Origin: Phyllobacterium brassicacearum
GTDB lineage: Bacteria; Pseudomonadota; Alphaproteobacteria; Rhizobiales; Rhizobiaceae
Assembly: GCF_003010955.1 (NCBI RefSeq)
Contig: NZ_PGGO01000006.1
Coordinates: 1 to 64,000, forward strand
Reading direction: 5' to 3'
Length of the DNA: 64,000 nucleotides
In this document: piece by piece, positions 56,736-64,000 of the stretch
Numbering within the stretch: the first letter of the stretch is position 1
Layout: each line of letters begins with the position of its first letter
Program-made: the position numbers and the translations under genes
The notes under the pieces: model-generated
The model's database searches: none
Told to the model about the DNA's origin: nothing
What the model saw: the letters and a program-made list of their open reading frames with translations, nothing else

Positions 56736-57368
56736 TCATGCTTCGATGAGCCGGTTGCGAATGGCATATCGAACGAGTGCAGCAGTTGATTTTGCATCGA
56801 GTTTGCGCATGGCAGCCGATCGGTGGCTCTCGACGGTCTTTTCGCTGAGACCAAGGATTGCCGCCGACTCCTTGTTGCTATGCCCCTCGGCGATCAGCTT
56901 GACGACGGCAGTTTCCCGTGCCGTGAGAACGCTCGGCGCACCGCCGGCCTTGGCGAGATAGGACGAAACCAAGATGTCCGAGACGGTCTTCGTGAAGAAT
57001 GGCTGGTGGAATTCCAACGCCTCCACGGCCTGGACCAGGTATTGTGTCGCGTCGGATTTCAGCAGATATCCCTGGACACCCGCCTCGAGAATATTACGCA
57101 GCAACGCCTCATTGTCATGCTGCGTGAAGATCAGAACTTCGGTCTTGGGGCTATTGAGCCGAATCTGCCGGGCGGCTTCGACGCCGTTGATGTAGGGCAG
57201 GGCATAGTCTAGGATTGCGATTTCCGGTTGCGTGAGGCGTGCCTGCTCGACGGCATCGCGCCCATCGGCAGCTTCACCAACGATCTCCCAGCGTTCCCGC
57301 TTCGACAGGATCGCCTTGACGCCTTGACGGACGATCTCGTGGTCATCCGCAATCAGAATTCGTGTCAT
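56736..57368 (-). CDS. NarL/LuxR-family response regulator
   Basis: 210 residues. Receiver domain: acidic pair Asp8-Asp9 in LIADDHEIVRQG, phosphoacceptor Asp54 in AILDYALPYINGVEAARQI, Thr in LIFTQHDNEALL and Lys in GYLLKSDA. The LuxR-type HTH (about 148-205) is LTARETAVVKLIAEGHSNKESAAILGLSEKTVESHRSAAMRKLDAKST. Start ATG 57368 has AGGGG 6-7 bases upstream; the longer frame from 57467 lacks homology. No kinase adjacent; the HisKA_3 kinase at 42568-44277 is the best partner here. Motif site 6 lies about 100-120 bases upstream, a possible autoregulatory site. Confidence 0.92.
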   Translation of the reverse strand: MTRILIADDHEIVRQGVKAILSKRERWEIVGEAADGRDAVEQARLTQPEIAILDYALPYINGVEAARQIRLNSPKTEVLIFTQHDNEALLRNILEAGVQGYLLKSDATQYLVQAVEALEFHQPFFTKTVSDILVSSYLAKAGGAPSVLTARETAVVKLIAEGHSNKESAAILGLSEKTVESHRSAAMRKLDAKSTAALVRYAIRNRLIEA

Positions 57369-57468
57369 CGTCACCCCTGCTTGTGGCCCGGCTTCGAACA
57401 CCTCATGACAGGCAGAGTGTTGGTAGCCGCACCGTTCACTCCTACACTGGAAAGCCGCTTCCGGCAAA

Positions 57469-57490
57469 AATTAACAGTTACGTACTTCCG
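57469..57490 (-). promoter_or_regulatory. TACGTAAC motif, site 6
   Basis: The minus strand reads CCGGAAGTACGTAACTGTTAA. It lies between the divergent response-regulator and binding-protein genes and could serve either or both. It has the longest match to site 1 at its left side (GAAGTACGTAAC). Confidence 0.62.
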
Positions 57491-57545
57491 GTATCCTTCC
57501 CGATGAACGCTAATGGCCGCAGTGAATCAACGGGGAGGACGGCTG

Positions 57546-58589
57546 ATGGCGCAACCATCGTTCAAGAACCGGCGTTTGCAGGTCGGACATGACTCTGGCA
57601 ACACCGTGAAACGTCGCCGGGCACGGATGTTTGGCCGCCTGACGGCCTTGATGGTTCTCGCATCTTTCGGGCAAGCAGGGGCAGCATTTGCCGCCGATCT
57701 TGTCGTCGCGATGCCGAACTGGCCATCGGGTCAGGTAACGGCAAACATCATCAAATCAGCTCTGCAAAAGGATCTCAGCCTTGATGTGGAGGTCCGCGAG
57801 ATGGGCACGATGACTGCCTTTGCCGGACTCGCTTCCGGGCAAGTCGACATCCATCCGGAAGTCTGGCTGCCGAACCTCAATTCATTGGTTGATAAATATG
57901 CGGGCAAGGATGGCCCGGTTCAGCTCGCCGACACGGGCGTGTCTGCCTGGCAAGGGATCTGCGCGACCCAACAGACTGTCGACAAAACCGGCATTCGTGC
58001 TGTCGCTGATCTCCTCGACCCGAAGAAGACCGCTGCCTTCGACACAGATGGCGATGGCCAGGGCGAGATGTGGATCGGCGCGGAGACTTGGTCATCGACG
58101 GCTATCGAGCGGATTCGCGCCAACAGCTACGGCTATGCCAAGACCATGCGCCTGCTTGAAATGCCCGAAGAGATGGGCATGGCAGCGGTTGATGCTGCCG
58201 AGGCGACCGACAAGCCAATCATATTTGCCTGCTACAGTCCGCATGTTGTCTTCAAGCTGCATAACATCGTTAAACTCGACGAACCTGCCTATGATGCATC
58301 CAAGTGGCATGTTGTGCTTCCAGCGGACGATCCGATGTGGCTGTCCAAATCGAGCGCGCCCGTCGCCTGGGACCGGGCGCATTTCCACATCGCCTATGCA
58401 AAGACCTTGGCTACCCGGAAGCCCGAAGTCACCAAATTCCTTGAAAGCATTGACTTTACCCCGGATGAGATCACCGAGATGAGTTATGCTGTCGAAGTCG
58501 AGCGAAGGTCACCTGCCGACTATGCAGCGTCGTGGGTGGAGAAGAACAGCGACCGCGTCGGCAAGTGGTTGAAGGGGAGAGGTCAATGA
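57546..58589 (+). CDS. Glycine betaine/choline-type substrate-binding protein (OpuAC/ProX), orphan
   Basis: 347 residues. A long basic leader ends in a signal (about 35-50, LTALMVLASFGQAGAAFA). The OpuAC domain follows: LVVAMPNWPSGQVTANIIKSALQKDLSLDVEVREMGTMTAFAGLASGQVDIHPEVWLPN, then DGQGEMWIGAETWSSTAIERIRANSYGY. Several Trp residues that could form the quaternary-amine cage are present. No permease or ATPase is near, so it is an orphan binding protein. GGGGAGGA precedes ATG 57546. The stop overlaps the L,D-transpeptidase ATG (ATGA), an uncommon pairing. Confidence 0.85.
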   Translation: MAQPSFKNRRLQVGHDSGNTVKRRRARMFGRLTALMVLASFGQAGAAFAADLVVAMPNWPSGQVTANIIKSALQKDLSLDVEVREMGTMTAFAGLASGQVDIHPEVWLPNLNSLVDKYAGKDGPVQLADTGVSAWQGICATQQTVDKTGIRAVADLLDPKKTAAFDTDGDGQGEMWIGAETWSSTAIERIRANSYGYAKTMRLLEMPEEMGMAAVDAAEATDKPIIFACYSPHVVFKLHNIVKLDEPAYDASKWHVVLPADDPMWLSKSSAPVAWDRAHFHIAYAKTLATRKPEVTKFLESIDFTPDEITEMSYAVEVERRSPADYAASWVEKNSDRVGKWLKGRGQ

Positions 58590-59278
58590 AACCGGAACCA
58601 AAATTCCCTTGCAGCAGAAAGCTGACGGTTGGACTTGTGCTGTCCGGATTTCTTGCTGCTTCCGTGGCCGGCATAGGTTGGGCTCAGGTCCCGAAGACGC
58701 AGATCTACGATACCAAGACACGGCAGTGGGTCGCCTACGACAGCAAGAAGGCCCGCAAATATTATGCCGCCAATGGTCAAGTGCCGGAGGCGTTCCGCCG
58801 GCAGGTTGTGCCGTTTCGCACAGCCGAGAAGCCCGGTACGATCATCATCGATGGCAACCAGCATTTCCTTTATCTGGTGAAGGGTGGAGGACAGGCCGTG
58901 CGTTACGGCATCGGGGTCGGCCGTGAAGGGTTCGGCTGGGCAGGCATTGTGCGTGTGGGCCGCGTTGCCGAATGGCCGACCTGGACACCTCCAGCCGAAA
59001 TGGTAGCGCGTGATCCGAACGCCGTGAAATTTGCCGGCGGTATGCCAGGCGGGCCTGATAACCCGCTCGGCGCGCGTGCGCTGTATCTCTACGAGGGCGA
59101 TCAGGACACGATCTACCGCATACATGGCACGCCCGAACCATGGTCGATCGGCCTGAATGTGTCGTCGGGCTGCATCAGGATGAACAATGAAGACATTGTC
59201 GACCTCCATTCGCAGATAGAGGTCGGAGCGAAGGTGATCGTGCTCATGCAGGGCGCGTCACTTTACAAAGGTGTTTGA
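58586..59278 (+). CDS. L,D-transpeptidase (YkuD/ErfK family)
   Basis: 230 residues. A signal peptide (about 1-32) precedes a YkuD domain (about 85-228): TIIIDGNQHFLYLVKGGGQAVRYGIGVGREGFGWAG, then the active site IHGTPEPWSIGLNVSSGCIRMNNEDIVDL with Cys196. It makes 3-3 crosslinks in peptidoglycan or attaches proteins to it. GGGGAGAGGTCA precedes ATG 58586, which overlaps the binding-protein stop by 4 bases. A small lipoprotein gene follows after 23 bases. This is a second peptidoglycan enzyme in the region, after the MltF-like one. Confidence 0.93.
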   Translation: MKPEPKFPCSRKLTVGLVLSGFLAASVAGIGWAQVPKTQIYDTKTRQWVAYDSKKARKYYAANGQVPEAFRRQVVPFRTAEKPGTIIIDGNQHFLYLVKGGGQAVRYGIGVGREGFGWAGIVRVGRVAEWPTWTPPAEMVARDPNAVKFAGGMPGGPDNPLGARALYLYEGDQDTIYRIHGTPEPWSIGLNVSSGCIRMNNEDIVDLHSQIEVGAKVIVLMQGASLYKGV

Positions 59279-59301
59279 GTAGCAAAGTCAGGGGGAAAAC
59301 G

Positions 59302-59634
59302 ATGCTTTGCAAATCAGGTCGAGGACATTTGAAAAATATCAACTTGATTGTCGTTGCGGGTGGTATATTGGCGCTCGCGGGATGTGTGTCGGACAACAGT
59401 CCTACGCCCGAAAACATGGCAAGAAACACGGCGCAGACGGCGCCTGCCGACCTGCAGTTGGCATGTTCAAGCGCGGCAGCGACCAAATTTGGTGCAGACC
59501 ACGCGTCGGCGCTTCCGGTGAGCTCAAGCGCCGTCGATGGCGGTAAGTACCAGATCATCCTTGAAGCCAAGGGCCAGCGATCGAGCTGCCTGATCGATCA
59601 GGCGGGAACGGTCCTGTCGCTGGAGAAGGCTTGA
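59302..59634 (+). CDS. Small lipoprotein, unknown function
   Basis: 110 residues. INLIVVAGGILALAGCVSD is a lipoprotein signal, with Cys at about 28. The mature part has the pattern LQLACSSAAATKFGADHASALPVSSSAVDGGKYQIILEAKGQRSSCLIDQAGTVLSLEKA, with two cysteines that may pair. It resembles short envelope domains such as YgdI- or PepSY-sized modules, but no family match is certain. GGGGGAAAACG stands before ATG 59302. Likely in one transcript with the L,D-transpeptidase gene. Confidence 0.75.
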   Translation: MLCKSGRGHLKNINLIVVAGGILALAGCVSDNSPTPENMARNTAQTAPADLQLACSSAAATKFGADHASALPVSSSAVDGGKYQIILEAKGQRSSCLIDQAGTVLSLEKA

Positions 59635-59710
59635 GGCCCAAACGCACCGACTACAAGAAATTATCCGGTAGCCGCACGTCGCTGGAACGTGGAATTTGAG
59701 GAGAGCCGCT

Positions 59711-61195
59711 ATGTCATTGCACCAAAAAACGATTGCCGTCGTCGCTTCGGCAGCGCTGCTGATATGCGGGCCGGGTATGCAAGCATGGACGCAAACGCAG
59801 CCTGCGCCCGCTGCAACGGCGCCGGCTGCACCGGCAACGACGGAGCCGGCAACACCGGCGCCGGCACTGCTGACTGCGGCAGAGCTACAAACGCTGACCG
59901 CGCGCATCGCGCTTTATCCCGACGACCTTGTGGCGCTCGTGCTCTCGGCCGCGCTCAACCCTCTGCAGATCGTCCAGGCGGCACGGTTCCTGGATCAGGC
60001 AAAAGCCAAGCCTGATGCGAAGCCCGATCCATCATGGGACGGAAGCGTCATATCGCTTCTCAACTATCCAACAGTTCTGACGATGATGAACGACGATCTC
60101 GACTGGACGGAACAGCTGGGCGAAGCGGTCGTCAATCAGCAAAAGGACGTGCTTGTTGCGATACAGGAACTACGCGACAAGGCAGTGGACAATGGTTCCA
60201 TCAAGTCGGATGACAAGGTTGTCGTAGAGACAAACGTCGACAACAACGTCGTCATTCGTCCGGCCAAGAAGGAAGTGACATACGTTCCGACCTATGACCC
60301 TGTCATCCTGACCAGCCCGACCTACGTAGCGACGGCACCGATCGTGTATGGCGATCCCTATCCTTCGTATTATTACCCCTACGCGCCTTATTGGTCGGGT
60401 TTTATCACCGGAGCGGTCTTTGGCGCTGCCATCGACTGGGATAACTGGCACTCATGGGGAGGTGAGGACGTCGATATTGATATCGGTGAAATCAATCGTA
60501 ACGATTTCCACTTTGACAAGAACAATATCAACAACCTCAATTTCGATAGCAGCAGGTTCAATTTCGACCGGGATTCGGTCGCGAACAATATTCGCGAGAA
60601 CAGGGGAAACCGGCTCGATCTGAGGAGCGATGGCCAGCTCGGCAACCTTGGCGGGCTCGCAGGCGCCGGGCTTGCAGGTGCCGGGCTCGCAGGCGCTGGC
60701 GCCGCCGCATCGAGAATCCGGAGCAGCGATGTACGCCGCGATGTGCAGAACCAGCTGGGACAAAGGGACGGCGGCAATCGTCCTGGCCAGGGTGCAAATC
60801 GTCCGGGCAATCGCGATATCGGGCAAGGAGCAGGAGCGGGCAACCGCAACATCGGACAAGGCGCAGGGGCCAACCGCCCAAATCGGGATAGACCCAATGC
60901 CGGTCGTCCCGATCGCCCGCGGCAAAAGCCAGCAGGCCGCGTCGATAACCGTGCGAGGCAGCCAAGTGCCATCGGCAATTATGGTTCCGGACGGGATGCC
61001 CGCGCCTCGTCACAGCGCGGCAATGCCAGCCTGGGCGGCGGCGGAGGTCGTGCCAGAGTCCAGGGTGGTGGCGGTGCCAGGGTCCAGGGCGGTGGCGCGC
61101 GCGCCAGGGGCGGTGGCGGCCCCAGGGTGCAGCGCGGAGGAGGCGGCAGAGGCGGCGGAGGCCGGGGTGGCGGAGGCCGAGGCGGCCGTCGCTGA
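59711..61195 (+). CDS. DUF3300 protein with Gly/Arg-rich C-terminus
   Basis: 494 residues. Signal peptide about 1-26, then an Ala/Pro/Thr-rich linker. The DUF3300 domain is at about 55-255: LTARIALYPDDLVALVLSAALNPLQIVQAARFLDQ and VPTYDPVILTSPTYVATAPIVYGDPYPSYYYPYAPYWSGFITGAVFGAAIDW. Asn/Asp/Phe-rich (NFDSSRFNFDRDS) and Gln/Gly/Arg/Asn-rich (GANRPGNRDIGQGAG) stretches follow. The last 60 residues are RGG-like (GGGRGGGGRGGGGRGGRR). It is usually found next to DUF2950, as here. Probably an exported, partly disordered envelope protein. GAGGAG precedes ATG 59711. Confidence 0.88.
   Translation: MSLHQKTIAVVASAALLICGPGMQAWTQTQPAPAATAPAAPATTEPATPAPALLTAAELQTLTARIALYPDDLVALVLSAALNPLQIVQAARFLDQAKAKPDAKPDPSWDGSVISLLNYPTVLTMMNDDLDWTEQLGEAVVNQQKDVLVAIQELRDKAVDNGSIKSDDKVVVETNVDNNVVIRPAKKEVTYVPTYDPVILTSPTYVATAPIVYGDPYPSYYYPYAPYWSGFITGAVFGAAIDWDNWHSWGGEDVDIDIGEINRNDFHFDKNNINNLNFDSSRFNFDRDSVANNIRENRGNRLDLRSDGQLGNLGGLAGAGLAGAGLAGAGAAASRIRSSDVRRDVQNQLGQRDGGNRPGQGANRPGNRDIGQGAGAGNRNIGQGAGANRPNRDRPNAGRPDRPRQKPAGRVDNRARQPSAIGNYGSGRDARASSQRGNASLGGGGGRARVQGGGGARVQGGGARARGGGGPRVQRGGGGRGGGGRGGGGRGGRR
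60654..60704 (+). repeat. 15-bp tandem repeat inside the DUF3300 gene
   Basis: About three units of GGGCTCGCAGGCGCC, with single-base changes, encode GLAGA three times (LAGAGLAGAGLAGAGA). More GGTGGCGG-type short repeats run from 61030 to 61190 in the RGG tail. Such repeats can change in copy number by slippage. Confidence 0.75.
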
Positions 61196-61239
61196 CCAGT
61201 CAATAGCCATCACCAATTCCTTGTGAAAGGATTACGAAA

Positions 61240-62169
61240 ATGTATCGCTCAACTCTGAAAACACTTCTCGCCTCCGCATTCCTCTCGATCGCGGCGTCTT
61301 CTCCCTTGCTTGCGGCGGAGCCTTCGCTTGAACGTTTCGTTGGCGCAGAGTCCGAAACATTCAAGGAACCGGGAGAGGCTCTGGAGGCTTTGAAGAAGGA
61401 TCTCGGCGCCAAGGATGTCGACGCTCTGGCCAAGGTCCTTGGTCTCAACGCCGAAGCGGCGAAGAAGTCTGAAGACTTCGACGAACGGCTGAGCGACCTT
61501 CAGAAGGCCTCCGGGGAGCGCGCCGAACTGAGAGACAGGGAAGATGGCAGCAAGGAAGTCATTCTCGGTAGTCTAGCCTGGCCATTTCCATTTCCCCTGG
61601 TCAAGGACGATGCCGGCTGGCAGTTCGACACGCAAAAAGGGCTTGAGGAGATTCTGGCACGGCGGATTGGCGAGAATGAAAACGAGGCAATACGGACATG
61701 CCGTAACTACATCCTCGCCCAAACTGCCTATGCACAGGACGATCACGATGGCGATGGCGTCCTCGAATTCGCTCAGAAAACTGTCAGCGACGAAGGAAAG
61801 CAGGACGGGCTCTACTGGAAATCGGCCGGCGGTGAGGAAAGCCCTGCGGGCAGTTTCGGAGACGACGCCAAGATCGAAGCCAGCGCGGCGTCAGACCGCG
61901 GGTATTTCGGTTATCGCTACCGGATACTCAGGGCCCAGGGCAGCAACATTGCCGGTGGCAAATATGGCTTTGTCATCAATGGCAACATGATCGCCGGACA
62001 TGCGTTGATTGCCTGGCCCGCAATATATGGCGAGACCGGCATCAAGACATTCGTCGTAAGTCATCATGGGACTATTTACGAAAAGGACCTTGGACCGGCT
62101 ACCGACAAGGCGGTGAAAGAGATAAGGTCGTTCAATCCGGATCAAACATGGGATCCGGTTGACGATTGA
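61240..62169 (+). CDS. DUF2950 family protein
   Basis: 309 residues with a signal peptide (about 1-23, ending SPLLAAEP). DUF2950 features: AWPFPFPLVKDDAGWQFDTQKGLEEILARRIGENENEAIRTCRNYILAQTAYAQDDHDGDGVLEFAQKTVSDEGKQDGLYW. Later come GYFGYRYRILRAQGSNIAGGKYGFVINGNMIAGHALIAWPAIYGETGIKTFVVSHHGTIYEKDLG. Function unknown; it regularly follows DUF3300. Forty-four bases separate it from that gene. Periplasmic location expected. Confidence 0.9.
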   Translation: MYRSTLKTLLASAFLSIAASSPLLAAEPSLERFVGAESETFKEPGEALEALKKDLGAKDVDALAKVLGLNAEAAKKSEDFDERLSDLQKASGERAELRDREDGSKEVILGSLAWPFPFPLVKDDAGWQFDTQKGLEEILARRIGENENEAIRTCRNYILAQTAYAQDDHDGDGVLEFAQKTVSDEGKQDGLYWKSAGGEESPAGSFGDDAKIEASAASDRGYFGYRYRILRAQGSNIAGGKYGFVINGNMIAGHALIAWPAIYGETGIKTFVVSHHGTIYEKDLGPATDKAVKEIRSFNPDQTWDPVDD

Positions 62170-62195
62170 TCGCGACGTTCAAAAGGGGAACAGCG

Positions 62196-62984
62196 ATGAA
62201 ACTTTCCATGGCGTTGGCATCGGCGCTGGCTGCTGGTCTTCTGATCACCAGCCCTGTCCGGGCCGCCGATATCACTTCGCCGATGGCGCCGGAACTGAAA
62301 CAGACCGAGGGGGAGGGATGGACCTTCGCGGTAAGTCCATATTTCTGGGCGGCGGGCATGTCAGGCGATACGGGCCTGTTCGGTTTGCCGACCGTGCACC
62401 TGGACATGGATTTCAGCGACATCCTGAACGAGCTTGATTTCGCCGCCATGGCAATTGGCGAAGCCCGCTACGACCGTTACAGCATTTTCACCGATATCAT
62501 GTATACCAAGATATCCAGCGGCTCCGGTACGCCGAGGGGCATCATCGCCGACCACGTCGGTGTCACATCCGAGACGTTTGCCGGCCTTGTGGGTGCAGGG
62601 TATTCGGTGCTGCAGGATGACCGGGGCAACCTCGACCTGGTCGCCGGCGCCAGGGTTTGGCACGCAAGTACGGAGATTTCGTTCAGCGGCGGCATTCTCG
62701 ATGGTGTGAGCCGTGAAGACAGCGCGACCTGGGTCGATGGCCTGGCTGGCGTCCGGGCCAAATATTCGATCACAGACAAGGTGTATTTCACCGGCTGGGG
62801 ACTCGTCGGCGCAGGTGGTGCGGATCTCGACTGGGACGTTGCCGGTGGGATCGGCTATGAGTTCAATGACAGGTTTTCTGCTGTCGCAGGCTACCGTGCG
62901 CTTGGTGTCGACTACAGCAGTGACGGTTTCGTCATGGACGTCGTCCAGCAGGGACCGATTTTCGGCGTCGTCATGCATTTCTGA
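62196..62984 (+). CDS. Outer-membrane beta-barrel-like protein
   Basis: 262 residues. Signal peptide about 1-23 (LAAGLLITSPVRAADI). The rest alternates aromatic/polar strands: WTFAVSPYFWAAGMSGDTGLFG, RYDRYSIFTDIMYTKISSG, LDLVAGARVWHASTEISFSG, VYFTGWGLVGAGGADLDWDVAGGIGYEFNDRFSAVAGYRALGVDYSSD, and ends VVMHF with a terminal Phe, the usual mark of an outer-membrane barrel. It resembles small OmpW/porin-like proteins. AAGGGGAACAGCG precedes ATG 62196. Probably the last gene of the DUF3300-DUF2950 transcript. Confidence 0.85.
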   Translation: MKLSMALASALAAGLLITSPVRAADITSPMAPELKQTEGEGWTFAVSPYFWAAGMSGDTGLFGLPTVHLDMDFSDILNELDFAAMAIGEARYDRYSIFTDIMYTKISSGSGTPRGIIADHVGVTSETFAGLVGAGYSVLQDDRGNLDLVAGARVWHASTEISFSGGILDGVSREDSATWVDGLAGVRAKYSITDKVYFTGWGLVGAGGADLDWDVAGGIGYEFNDRFSAVAGYRALGVDYSSDGFVMDVVQQGPIFGVVMHF

Positions 62985-63039
62985 CGCGCCGATTCAATTG
63001 GTGCCCGGCTAAACGACTTGAAGGCGAGACGGCGTGTCC

Positions 63040-63456
63040 TCACATGTCGCACTTGTGATAGGTGATGAACATGTTGTCACCAAACGGATCGAACCGTTGG
63101 AGCGTCTTGCTGTCAACAATCTTGAAGGTCACCGTCTGGCCGTACTCGATCATCGAATCGACACATGTCAGGTTTGCCGTAAGCCGATCTTTCTGCTTAC
63201 GGACAGTTCCTGTTGTACACGCGGCATTGGGCGACACGATCCGGCTCCCGTTGACCAGCAATCCTGTCGATGTCGATGCCGTGCGGTCTTTGAACTCGAC
63301 CTTCTTGCCCGTCTTCTTGAACGTGTCCGAGCATTCAGTACCGTCCATTGTCCATGCGCCTTGCAGTTCCTTGATGGATGCTGCTGTGGCGCCCGTGGTC
63401 ATGCAAAAGCCGAGCACCGCGCCAGCTAAGATGATTTTGCCGAGTTTGCTATTCAT
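63040..63456 (-). CDS. Small secreted protein, unknown function
   Basis: 138 residues. Signal peptide about 1-25 (LGKIILAGAVLGFCMTTGATAA). The mature part SIKELQGAWTMDGTECSDTFKKTGKKVEFKDRT...GLLVNGSRIVSPNAACTTGTVRKQKDRLTANLTCVDSMIEYGQTVTFKIVDSKTLQRF has four or five cysteines, likely disulfide-bonded. The pattern (ELQGAWTMDGTEC, with a small beta-barrel rhythm) recalls lipocalin-like or DUF-type secreted proteins of Rhizobiales, but no family is certain. CGGAG lies 8 bases before ATG 63456. Convergent with the barrel gene. Confidence 0.75.
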   Translation of the reverse strand: MNSKLGKIILAGAVLGFCMTTGATAASIKELQGAWTMDGTECSDTFKKTGKKVEFKDRTASTSTGLLVNGSRIVSPNAACTTGTVRKQKDRLTANLTCVDSMIEYGQTVTFKIVDSKTLQRFDPFGDNMFITYHKCDM

Positions 63457-63734
63457 TACCAAGCTCCGAGATGGTTCTACGGTTGCAAGGATACGCGATC
63501 GTTCCGGTTCCGGAAATGGAACCATCACAAATATACGGCTACGATACAGTAAATGCGCGGGCTATTTTTAGAACTGTGGAGGGCGTCATTGGGGAAATTG
63601 GCTCAGCATTTCTTGGGCGTCACGATGGAACCGCAGATTATCACGATGGATTATTGTAAGAATGGTCTGAGTGTATCCGACTCGGATGTGCGGTATCGTC
63701 TTCGTGTTAATGCGTCCATTGCCATACGGTGAGC

Positions 63735-64000
63735 ATGAATCCTGCCAAGATCCCGGATGAGATCCTACAGAATCTCCTGTCATTGCAGGCCGATAGTCTT
63801 GTCCTGCCCGCGGCGTATGACGAGCACGATATTCTGCGTTATGCGAACAAGAGTTTTCGTTCCGCATACCATCTCGAGCCTGATGAGCAGCTGAGCTGGG
63901 GCGCCATCATGCGCAGAAATTACGAGGCAGGTCTTGGGACCGTTCTGACGACCGATAATTTCGATGACTGGCTGGTTTCCACGCAATCACGCCGTGGGAA
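63735..64000 (+). CDS. PAS-domain signalling protein, probable diguanylate cyclase (5' part)
   Basis: The first 88 codons are in the window. MNPAKIPDEILQNLLSLQADSLVLPAAYDEHDILRYANKSFRSAYHLEPDEQLSWGAIMRRNYEAGLGTVLTTDNFDDWLVSTQSRRG is a PAS-like fold (ILRYANKSFRSAY) with WGAIMRRNYEAG, the start of rhizobial PAS-GGDEF proteins. The GGDEF domain itself would lie beyond the edge. A weak GGTGAGC stands before the ATG. The 278 bases before it hold nothing I can support. Confidence 0.7.
   Translation, partial: MNPAKIPDEILQNLLSLQADSLVLPAAYDEHDILRYANKSFRSAYHLEPDEQLSWGAIMRRNYEAGLGTVLTTDNFDDWLVSTQSRRG

Noticed and set aside
56540-56749. 69-residue plus-strand frame between the hydrolase and response-regulator genes
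   Set aside because: It overlaps the 5' end of the hydrolase gene and the 3' end of the regulator gene on the other strand, has no clear ribosome-binding site and no protein-like pattern.

Overview
The window looks like a chromosomal segment of an alphaproteobacterium of the order Hyphomicrobiales (Rhizobiales), most likely near Phyllobacterium, Ochrobactrum/Brucella or Mesorhizobium. This is inferred from gene content and order, not from a database search. The markers are a tkt-gap-pgk-fba run with a class I aldolase, a TrcR (DUF1013) regulator, a GapR/DUF2312 protein, DUF1192, DUF1244, DUF465, DUF1036 and DUF4164 small proteins, and three copies of a degenerate intergenic repeat typical of the group. 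No rRNA, tRNA or CRISPR array was recognised.

Layout. The left edge (1-39) is the first 13 codons of an IS110-type transposase. From 0.3 to 32.3 kb the content is mostly core: thiamine pyrophosphokinase, two glycine-zipper lipoproteins, an Uup-like ABC-F ATPase convergent with zapA, the glycolysis/pentose phosphate run, an SGNH hydrolase and prpE. These are followed by a bufferin operon bufABCD (14.0-16.6 kb), a PfpI / MGMT-like / WYL-regulator trio and trcR. A secreted phytase-like protein sits behind a near-perfect Pho box. Then come a quinone oxidoreductase, an MFS transporter, purEK, the zinc-independent form of ribosomal protein L36, pyruvate kinase, an N-formylglutamate amidohydrolase and gapR.

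From 32.4 to 42.3 kb there is a class III cyclase fused to TolB-like and TPR domains, a HAD hydrolase, and a minus-strand operon. The operon encodes an acetyltransferase, a GH3 beta-N-acetylhexosaminidase and a complete Opp/Dpp-type ABC transporter, so it probably imports and cleaves a small amino-sugar oligosaccharide or muropeptide.

From 42.5 to 63.5 kb the region is accessory and centred on the cell envelope. It holds a NarL-family sensor kinase, aspartate 4-decarboxylase with its aspartate:alanine exchanger (a proton-consuming cycle), and a formylglycine-generating enzyme that keeps both catalytic cysteines. It also holds a membrane protein with an N-terminal regulator-like domain and TPRs, an MltF-like lytic transglycosylase, an alpha/beta-hydrolase lipoprotein and a NarL-type response regulator. 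After these come an orphan ProX-like binding protein overlapping an L,D-transpeptidase, DUF3300 and DUF2950 proteins and an outer-membrane barrel. Six copies of a motif built on TACGTAAC-n-GTWAC lie between genes from 48.9 to 57.5 kb, most of them near gene starts. One lies between the response regulator and the binding-protein gene, which suggests one envelope/acid-stress regulon. This is the best candidate for an undescribed system here. The bufferin operon is the best example of a recently described one.

The right edge is the start of a PAS-type signalling protein, probably a diguanylate cyclase.
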